Shown here piece after piece: positions 1 to 4,351 of a DNA stretch of 8,957 nucleotides. The stretch's first letter is position 1. The number at the start of each line of letters is the position of its first letter. The notes below the pieces were generated by a model. That model ran no database searches and had not been told where the DNA came from. It worked only from the letters and a program-made list of their open reading frames with translations. Made by a program: the position numbers and the translations under genes. The stretch covers positions 1 to 8,957 of the forward strand of contig JABDJU010000274.1 of the NCBI GenBank assembly GCA_013003325.1, given 5' to 3'. This DNA comes from Acidimicrobiales bacterium (GTDB taxonomy: Bacteria > Actinomycetota > Acidimicrobiia > Acidimicrobiales > SZUA-35).

Positions 1-308
1 ATGTGGTGGTGTCCCTTGGGATGCGATGACCAAGGGTGCCGAGCTCAGATCGCCGGGCGGGAAGGTAGGTGAAGAAGAATTTTGGGTCGAGTGTCGCGAC
101 AGGGTTGGGAGGGTGTCCCTGGGGAGACATGCGATCACAAATCAACACATCGAATGGGCACGGCAGGACTGCTCGACTGCCGAGCACGAGAGACTCGAAC
201 GAGCGGGGGCGGTTCTAGAAACAGGTCTAGGAGTGACAGTTAGGCACCCACTTAGGCACCCGCAGCCACCATGTGGGAGCAGTTGCATCATGAATATGCT
301 GGTCAGGG
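1..308. other. Left-edge stretch without a supported gene
   Basis: I find no convincing gene here. A plus-strand frame stays open from the left edge to 373, but it runs antisense through tRNA-Lys and its translation has no protein-like character. Visible structure is limited. There is a 7-bp inverted repeat, CCCTTGG at 13-19 with CCAAGGG at 30-36. There is a loose repeat of the 8-31 sequence near 112-138. There is also a short tandem repeat at 240-261. This is the downstream flank of the minus-strand tRNA genes and may contain their terminator, but no hairpin followed by a T-run was recognised. Confidence 0.5.
240..261. repeat. Two tandem copies of a 10-bp word
   Basis: The word TTAGGCACCC occurs at 240-249 and again at 252-261, separated by two bases, giving a 12-bp period. 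It lies about 50 bases beyond the 3' end of tRNA-Lys. Its role is unknown. It is too short to call an attachment site, and no copy of the tRNA 3' end is seen beside it. Confidence 0.6.
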
Positions 309-384
309 TGGTACGCCCCCTGGGACTTGAACCCAGAACCTGCGGATTAAGAGTCCGATGCTCTGCCAATTGAGCTAGAGGCGC
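309..384 (-). tRNA. tRNA-Lys (anticodon CTT)
   Basis: Lysine tRNA reading AAG codons. Read on the minus strand, the cloverleaf is complete. The acceptor stem GCGCCTC pairs with GGGGCGT, with two G-T wobbles. The D arm is GCTC...GAGC. The anticodon loop CTCTTAA places CTT at 349-351. The T arm is CTGGG-TTCAAGT-CCCAG, and the discriminator is A. The terminal CCA is encoded at 309-311. The outermost pair of the anticodon stem (T27 with C43) is mismatched, a small oddity that need not impair function. It lies 36 bases downstream of tRNA-His on the same strand and is probably part of the same transcript. Confidence 0.96.
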
Positions 385-420
385 ATGTTTGTGCTCGTCA
401 GCGTACCGACTAGCACCACG

Positions 421-495
421 GGTGACCGAGGGGATTCGAACCCCCGACATCCAGGATCACAACCTGGCGCTCTAACCAACTGAGCTACGGCCACC
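421..495 (-). tRNA. tRNA-His (anticodon GTG)
   Basis: Histidine tRNA. On the minus strand the acceptor stem GTGGCCG pairs with CGGTCAC. The D arm is GCTC...GAGC. The anticodon stem is CCAGG/CCTGG with loop TTGTGAT, putting GTG at 458-460. The T arm is GGGGG-TTCGAAT-CCCCT. The identity element expected for histidine tRNAs is present: an extra 5' G at 495 opposite discriminator C at 421. The CCA end is not encoded, because the bases after C73 read CGTG, so it must be added enzymatically, unlike in the neighbouring tRNA-Lys. Confidence 0.96.
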
Positions 496-508
496 AAGGC
501 GAAGCAGA

Positions 509-539
509 ATGATAGCGTCCCGCATCGGTTCAGCGTCGA
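509..539 (-). promoter_or_regulatory. Candidate promoter of the tRNA-His/tRNA-Lys unit
   Basis: On the minus strand TATCAT (509-514) matches the -10 consensus at five of six positions and lies about 14 bases before the mature 5' end of tRNA-His. A -35-like TCGACG (534-539) lies 19 bases further upstream, a longer spacing than ideal. It sits just beyond the stop codon of the upstream zinc-ribbon gene. This is inferred from sequence alone. Confidence 0.4.
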
Positions 540-543
540 GAAA

Positions 544-714
544 TCAGTCGTCGAGCGGGTCGCCCACCACCACATCCCACCGGTCGAGACAGTCCCTACA
601 CCGGTACGGGATCACTGCACCGGGCGCCACCTCTCCATCTCCTGGGAACCAACCCAACGGGTAACAGACTCCGCCGCAGTCCACACAAACGATCTCCGGA
701 TCTGGCAAGGGCAC
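544..714 (-). CDS. Small zinc-ribbon-like protein (56 aa), function unknown
   Basis: I do not recognise the family. With a GTG start at 712-714 the product has 56 residues. It holds two CxxC knuckles, CVDCGG near residues 10-15 and CRDCLDRW near residues 40-47, spaced as in a small zinc ribbon. The chain is acidic at the C-terminus (DPLDD) and has no signal peptide or membrane segment. The frame stays open further upstream, to about 867, but that part is arginine-rich, lies antisense to the next gene and does not look like protein, so I chose the internal GTG. Support for that start is weak: only a TAGG-like Shine-Dalgarno about 9 bases upstream. The gene is divergent from the membrane-protein gene at 747, with 32 bases between starts, and lies directly upstream of the tRNA genes. 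A role as a metal- or nucleic-acid-binding accessory protein is only a guess. Confidence 0.65.
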   Translation of the reverse strand: MPLPDPEIVCVDCGGVCYPLGWFPGDGEVAPGAVIPYRCRDCLDRWDVVVGDPLDD

Positions 715-746
715 GTGTCTGAGCCTACGTCGACCACAATGGAGTC

Positions 747-1304
747 GTGGAGCCCAATCGGTTCGAGTCGTTCGACGCAATTCAAGAAGACGCAAGCTCG
801 CTGTACCGGCTGGCCCTCGGTTGGGCAAAGAAGGTTGTTCGCATCGCCTCCGGCATGTTCTGGGCAACGGCGATCACGGGAGTCACAGCACTCGTGTTCG
901 GCCTCATCGTGCTGAACGGCGGTTGGCGGCTGGTGTGGCTGGTCTTCGGTGGGGGAGCGGTCCTGTTTGGCGTGGGTACCTCGTATCGACTTCGGTCGGG
1001 TGTCAATGCCATCATCGAGAACGCCAGCGGGCTGCAAGGAAGCATTGCCGGCCTCCTCGGCGAGGTCACCGACAGCGCCGAGGCCCACGAACTCGCCACA
1101 TCGGAAGACGACGGTCTGGTGCGTCGGGCTCGCAAGGCCCGTAACTTCCGCAAGATCGTGAAGGGCTCGCTCGACCGCTACAAGGATGTGGCCAACGCCC
1201 TTTCCGTGATCGGTACCTTCCCAGCAGTCGTTGCGAGCTCCATAGCGTTCACAGTGCTATTCGGTGTGCTTGCCGTAATTTTCGGCATCGCTCTGTTGTT
1301 TTAA
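747..1304 (+). CDS. Membrane protein of unknown function (185 aa)
   Basis: Not recognised as a known family. Three hydrophobic segments are visible: about residues 37-56, 61-80, and a long one at 157-185 that ends the protein. Between them is a charged region, about 81-150, with an acidic stretch (TSEDDG) followed by a basic one (RRARKARNFRKIVKG), presumably cytosolic. The N-terminal 30 residues are mildly amphipathic. The start is GTG at 747: an in-frame TGA at 720 blocks extension, and no other ATG, GTG or TTG lies between. GGAG at 741-744 is only two bases from the start, too close for a standard Shine-Dalgarno, so initiation is unusual or the true start is elsewhere. The next gene begins 57 bases downstream on the same strand and may be cotranscribed. 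An envelope or stress-related role cannot be inferred from sequence. Confidence 0.75.
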   Translation: MEPNRFESFDAIQEDASSLYRLALGWAKKVVRIASGMFWATAITGVTALVFGLIVLNGGWRLVWLVFGGGAVLFGVGTSYRLRSGVNAIIENASGLQGSIAGLLGEVTDSAEAHELATSEDDGLVRRARKARNFRKIVKGSLDRYKDVANALSVIGTFPAVVASSIAFTVLFGVLAVIFGIALLF

Positions 1305-1361
1305 TGATGTAGGGACCTGTGGCCCTCGGCCCGCTTGACACACCTGACTACGGTCAGTTCT

Positions 1362-2237
1362 ATGCAGTACGCACCCTTCGGTCGAACCGGTCACGACAGC
1401 AGCAGGATCATCTTCGGAGCGGCGGCGCTGTGGTCGATGGAACAGGCGAAGGCCGACGAGATTCTGGAGCTGGCCACCGTCGCCGGCATCAATCACATCG
1501 ATACAGCAGCCTCCTACGGCGATTCCGAGCTGTTGCTGCACGACTTTCTGCAGGACAATCGCTCCAGCGTCTTCCTCGCGACCAAGACCGGCGAACGCAC
1601 CGGTGCAGCGGCTCGTGCCGAGTTGGAGAAGTCGTTCGAACGCCTCGGCGTCGATTCGGTCGATCTGATCCAGCTCCACAACCTGGTCGATCCCGACGAA
1701 TGGGCTCAGGCCTTTGCCCCCGACGGTGCGTTGGCGGCGATGGTGCAAGCCCGTGACGAAGGCTTGGTGAACCACATCGGCGTTACGGGCCACGGCGTAA
1801 CGGTGGCCCGGATGCACATTCGCAGCCTCGACGAGTTCGACTTCGCCTCGGTGCTGTTTCCCTACAACCACACCATGCTGGCCAATCCGGCATACCGGGC
1901 CGACGTGGATGAGCTTCTGGCGCTGTGTGCCGAGCGACAGGTCGCCGTTCAAACGATCAAGGCGATTGCGATCGGCCGGTGGCCTGAGGGCTACGACGGG
2001 CCGCAGCTGTCGTGGTACGAGCCGCTCACCGACTCCGAGGCCATCTCCCGGGCGGTCGGAAACGTCTTGAGCAACGAGCAGTTGTTCCTCAACACGACCA
2101 GCGACGCGAGGTTGCTTCCCGAGATCCTGATGAACGCCGACTACTTCCCGAACCCGACCGACGCCGAACTCGACGCCGACGTAGAAGCCTTCGGCATGAC
2201 TCCGCTCTTCGACGACGGCGAACTCGCCACCATCTAG
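1362..2237 (+). CDS. Aldo/keto reductase family oxidoreductase
   Basis: A predicted NAD(P)H-dependent aldo/keto reductase of the (beta/alpha)8-barrel type, cytosolic, 291 residues. The family tetrad is visible: Asp47 and Tyr52 in HIDTAASYGDSE, Lys75 in FLATKTGE, and His106 in DLIQLHNL. The N-terminus MQYAPFGRTGHDSSRIIFGA is the usual family opening, which fixes the start at ATG 1362. The frame is open to a TTG at 1335, but the nine extra residues lie outside the family pattern. The Shine-Dalgarno is weak. GHG at 143-145 after HIGVTG and the C-terminal part (PTDAELDADVEAFG) fit the group of bacterial reductases that act on small carbonyls. The substrate is not predictable. The gene follows the membrane-protein gene by 57 bases and is followed by the first repeat pair. 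Confidence 0.9.
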   Translation: MQYAPFGRTGHDSSRIIFGAAALWSMEQAKADEILELATVAGINHIDTAASYGDSELLLHDFLQDNRSSVFLATKTGERTGAAARAELEKSFERLGVDSVDLIQLHNLVDPDEWAQAFAPDGALAAMVQARDEGLVNHIGVTGHGVTVARMHIRSLDEFDFASVLFPYNHTMLANPAYRADVDELLALCAERQVAVQTIKAIAIGRWPEGYDGPQLSWYEPLTDSEAISRAVGNVLSNEQLFLNTTSDARLLPEILMNADYFPNPTDAELDADVEAFGMTPLFDDGELATI

Positions 2238-2251
2238 CCCTCACCTTGCAA

Positions 2252-2299
2252 ACTGACGGCGGTTACGCCCGCCACACGAGCGGTGTGGACGCCAGTTCG
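2252..2299 (+). repeat. 48-bp palindromic repeat, copy A
   Basis: First of four copies. It begins ACTGACGGCGGTT and ends TGTGGACGCCAGTTCG. It can form an inner stem CCACAC/GTGTGG with a 5-base loop, and its ends (ACTG / CAGT) are complementary. Copy A differs from copy D by one base (GCGGTG against GCGTTG). It starts 14 bases after the aldo/keto reductase stop, so it could also act as a weak transcription-ending hairpin, though no T-run follows. Confidence 0.9.
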
Positions 2300-2312
2300 C
2301 GGACGCTCACGT

Positions 2313-2360
2313 ACTGACGGCGGTTGCGCTCGCCACACGGGCGTTGTGGACGCCAGTTCG
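2313..2360 (+). repeat. 48-bp palindromic repeat, copy B
   Basis: Second copy, in the same orientation, exactly 61 bases after copy A. Its left half reads GTTGCGCTCGCC rather than the GTTACGCCCGCC of A and D. It uniquely has CACACGGG where the others have CACACGAG. It lies about 100 bases upstream of the nuclease-like gene. The spacer to A is 13 bases (CGGACGCTCACGT). Confidence 0.9.
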
Positions 2361-2463
2361 GCGAGGGGTTGGTCCTGACCGCTGGGTCGGGCAGGCTTGC
2401 GGTCTGGGCCGTAGGCCACTCGAGCATGTGCTCCTTCTGACACCGAACGAAGCGAGGAGACAC

Positions 2464-3399
2464 ATGTCCGATCAAACGATTCGACGATTCTCCGCTGTTG
2501 TGGATGCCGCCCGGCGCTCAAGCGGATTCATCACGACCGAGGAGATGTCCAGACTCGGAATACCACAGTCGACTGTGACTCGATGGTCCGACATGGGTTT
2601 GCTGATTCGAATGCAGCGCGGGGTGTTTCGAACCCAACGAGGCGGCTTCGGCTTCGACGAAGGGCTCGACCTGGCGATGAAGATCGCTTCCGCCCAGCAG
2701 GTGATCGGTGCCCGGAGTGCGCTCGAAGTGTGGGAACTTCCCGGAGGGCTCCGGACAAAGGTTCAACTCATCGGTCCACGGGGTGCCCGCAGTCGGTCGT
2801 CCTATGTGGTGGTGTCAGAGTCACGTGATTTGAAACCGATCGATATCACTGGTCGGGGTCGACTCCGGGTAACAACTCCGCTTCGATCGATCATCGATGC
2901 GGCGCCGCAATGCTCTTCAGAAGTCATCGGTGAGCAGCTCACCGCCGGGGTGACTCGAAAGATGTTCACCTACCGCGACGCCCAGATCCGAATCGCCGAG
3001 CTGTCCAAACGCGGACGGCGGGGACCAGCTCAGGTGCGCAGAGTTTTGCGCAGTCGCCACGCCTTCGACAAACGACTCAGCAATCCGTACGAGAAGCTCG
3101 CGCTTGGCGTCATCACCGCCGCTCGCTTCCCACCCCCGGTTGCTCAGTACCGGATCGATGTCGGCGGTCGCACGTACTACGTCGACTTCGCCTGGCCCAG
3201 GTTCGGGGTGATCGTCGAGTGCGATTCGATGCTCGCCCACTCGACACCCGAACAGCTCGCTGCCGACCTGGCTCGTCAGAACGACTTGGTCGCCGCCGGC
3301 TGGACGCCGGTGCGATTCACATACTGGGACGTGTCGGAACGGCCGGAGGCGGTCATCGCTCAGCTGTCACGGCATCTGCCCCGGGCCGTTGCGGCCTAG
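2464..3399 (+). CDS. AbiEi-like winged helix plus DUF559/Vsr-like nuclease-fold protein
   Basis: A putative DNA-binding protein with a PD-(D/E)xK-like C-terminus, 311 residues, cytosolic. Residues about 12-58 form a winged-helix region like that of AbiEi type IV antitoxins (ITTEEMSRLGIPQSTVTRW, then GLLIRMQRGVFRT). Residues about 60-200 are the usual linker of this group (ARSALEVWELP, TTPLRSIIDAAP). Residues about 205-300 resemble DUF559/Vsr-type endonucleases: NPYE with Glu210, YYVDFAWP with Asp241, VECD with Glu252 and Asp254, and DLARQND with Asp268, Arg271 and Asn273, followed by GWTPVRFTYWDV. These are the acidic residues expected of the fold. The glycine common after VExD is serine here. 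The start is ATG 2464, with AGGAG 5 bases upstream; the frame is open back to a TTG inside repeat B. No partner toxin of the AbiEii type is adjacent, so it is not a classical toxin-antitoxin pair. Activity is unproven. Two repeat copies flank it on each side. Confidence 0.85.
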   Translation: MSDQTIRRFSAVVDAARRSSGFITTEEMSRLGIPQSTVTRWSDMGLLIRMQRGVFRTQRGGFGFDEGLDLAMKIASAQQVIGARSALEVWELPGGLRTKVQLIGPRGARSRSSYVVVSESRDLKPIDITGRGRLRVTTPLRSIIDAAPQCSSEVIGEQLTAGVTRKMFTYRDAQIRIAELSKRGRRGPAQVRRVLRSRHAFDKRLSNPYEKLALGVITAARFPPPVAQYRIDVGGRTYYVDFAWPRFGVIVECDSMLAHSTPEQLAADLARQNDLVAAGWTPVRFTYWDVSERPEAVIAQLSRHLPRAVAA

Positions 3400-3407
3400 T
3401 CGCTCGA

Positions 3408-3455
3408 ACTGACGGCGGTTGCGCTCGCCACACGAGCGTTGTGGACGCCAGGTTC
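3408..3455 (+). repeat. 48-bp palindromic repeat, copy C
   Basis: Third copy, beginning 8 bases after the nuclease-like gene's stop. Its left half matches copy B (GTTGCGCTCGCC). CGCTCG and CGAGCG around a CCACA loop form a perfect 6-bp stem in this copy. One extra G interrupts the right end (CCAGGTTC instead of CCAGTTC), so the match stops around 3455. Confidence 0.88.
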
Positions 3456-3468
3456 ACGGACCCCGCAT

Positions 3469-3516
3469 ACTGACGGCGGTTACGCCCGCCACACGAGCGT
3501 TGTGGACGCCAGTTCG
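3469..3516 (+). repeat. 48-bp palindromic repeat, copy D
   Basis: Fourth copy, exactly 61 bases after copy C, in the same orientation as all the others. It is one base different from copy A. The 13-base spacer from C (ACGGACCCCGCAT) resembles the A-B spacer, so each flank is the same 109-bp two-unit block. It lies between the convergent stops of the nuclease-like gene and the TetR gene. Confidence 0.9.
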
Positions 3517-3543
3517 GAAGGGAGGAGCTAGCTCCGGTCCTTC
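3517..3543. terminator. Palindrome over the TetR gene's stop codon
   Basis: GGAGCTAGCTCC (3524-3535) is a perfect 12-bp palindrome that contains the TetR stop codon. It is extended by GAAGG (3517-3521) pairing with CCTTC (3539-3543). In RNA it would give a stem interrupted by a small internal loop and capped by CTAG. It lies in the convergent gap and directly abuts repeat D. No T-run follows on either strand, so a terminator role is only possible. Confidence 0.35.
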
Positions 3544-4184
3544 GGGGGGAGGAAGGTGCGGATCATCGACTGGGCGTGCTTGGTGACCTCGTCGGCATCG
3601 AAGGGCGACGTGTCGTACACCGACTGAAACTCGGTGGCCATCTCATAGGGAGCACTGGCGGCGCCGATGAACATGTAGAACAGGTGGCTGCGATCCGGGG
3701 CATCCTCGCCCAGATCCTCGTCGAGGTCGGAGATCAGCGCATCGAACACGCCGTGCAACGGGCTGATGTGAGTTTCGATCAACCATTCCATCTGATGGCC
3801 AGGCCCTTTGGCGGTGACGAACCGATGGAACTCGGGATGCTTGGCGAAGAACACGACCGCCTCGGTCACCAGCGCCTCAGCCCGAGCCCGGGGATCGAGT
3901 GCGGCCGACATCTCCAGCGCTGTTCCGAAGGTTGTGTGGAACTCGCCGAACACCTTCTCAGCCGCCGCCCGCCAGAGATCCTGCTTCGACCCGAAGTGAT
4001 AGTCGACCGCCGCCTTGCACAGACCGGCCTTGGTGGCGATAGCACGGGTGGACGCGCCGTCGAACCCCTGCGCCGCGAATTCGTGCATCCCCGCGGCGAT
4101 CAGGTGGTGCCGGGCCCGAAGTGTCCGCTCCTCCGGTCGAACGCGCGTGGTGGCAGTTCTGTCGCCGTCGGAAGGAGGGGCCAT
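3528..4184 (-). CDS. TetR/AcrR-family transcriptional regulator
   Basis: A dimeric repressor-type regulator that binds DNA through an N-terminal helix-turn-helix and a small ligand through its C-terminal helices; 218 residues. The motif is clear at about residues 26-72: LIAAGMHEFAAQGFDGASTR, then IATKAGLCKAAVDYHFGSKQDLW. The remaining residues are all-helical ligand-domain type, with AVVFFAKHPEFHRFV and a C-terminal domain ending FLPPKDRS. I chose ATG 4182-4184. The frame extends to GTG 4236-4238, adding 18 basic residues of low family resemblance, and neither start has a strong Shine-Dalgarno. It is divergent from the acyl-CoA synthetase gene across 167 bases holding two palindromes, the usual arrangement for a repressor controlling itself and its neighbour. 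An acyl-CoA or fatty-acid ligand is inferred from context only. Confidence 0.92.
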   Translation of the reverse strand: MAPPSDGDRTATTRVRPEERTLRARHHLIAAGMHEFAAQGFDGASTRAIATKAGLCKAAVDYHFGSKQDLWRAAAEKVFGEFHTTFGTALEMSAALDPRARAEALVTEAVVFFAKHPEFHRFVTAKGPGHQMEWLIETHISPLHGVFDALISDLDEDLGEDAPDRSHLFYMFIGAASAPYEMATEFQSVYDTSPFDADEVTKHAQSMIRTFLPPKDRS

Positions 4185-4238
4185 ATCCGGCAACGTACTT
4201 CTCTTCGAACGACCTGCCAACACACGTGACCGGCACAC

Positions 4239-4261
4239 TACAGGTTGGTTACAACGCTGTA
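4239..4261. promoter_or_regulatory. Candidate operator 1 (TetR-proximal palindrome)
   Basis: TACAG-GTTG (4239-4247) faces CAAC-g-CTGTA (4252-4261) across a GTTA centre. The arms are 9 bp, with one unpaired G. The length and form suit a TetR-family operator. It lies 55 bases upstream of the regulator's ATG, so binding here would fit autoregulation. Confidence 0.5.
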
Positions 4262-4285
4262 CGTGAGCACGAACGCCCGGGCAGG

Positions 4286-4320
4286 TGTAGAGATTCTGTG
4301 ACCAGGGTCATAAGCTCTAC
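4286..4320 (+). promoter_or_regulatory. Candidate operator 2 within the acyl-CoA synthetase promoter
   Basis: TGACC-AG-GGTCA (4299-4310) is a perfect 12-bp palindrome. It is nested in a wider inverted repeat, GTAGAG (4287-4292) with CTCTAC (4315-4320), whose centre lies only about one base away. A -10-like CATAAG (4309-4314, four of six matches) and a weak -35-like TGTAGA (4286-4291), 17 bases apart, would place the palindrome between the promoter boxes, where a repressor would block polymerase. CAGGT (4282-4286) and ACCTG (4325-4329) extend the symmetry. Confidence 0.5.
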
Positions 4321-4351
4321 GTCTACCTGAACGACAAGAGGTTTTTCTGCT

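Noticed and set aside
2..373. Long plus-strand open frame from the left edge ending inside tRNA-Lys
   Set aside because: It runs antisense through the tRNA. Its end is the well-known artefact translation of a tRNA complement, and the rest shows no protein-like pattern.
142..575. Minus-strand frames covering the tRNA genes
   Set aside because: They contain the typical translated-tRNA strings (QLAEHRTLNPQVLGSSP, QLVRAPGCDPGCRGFESP), which are spurious.
1311..1327. Hairpin AGGGACC/GGCCCT after the membrane-protein gene as a terminator
   Set aside because: The stem is short with a bulge and has no T-run, so it is too weak to call.
1335..1363. Exact TTGACA at 1335-1340 with TTCTAT 17 bases later as a promoter
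   Set aside because: Transcription would begin inside the aldo/keto reductase gene, after its best start codon, so it is probably a chance match. It also does not support the TTG as a start.
2252..3516. The repeats as a CRISPR array
   Set aside because: There are only two units per side, the 13-base spacers resemble one another, the units are unusually long, and no cas gene is visible.
2252..3516. The repeats as insertion-sequence terminal inverted repeats
   Set aside because: All copies are in the same orientation rather than inverted, and the enclosed gene is not a recognisable transposase.
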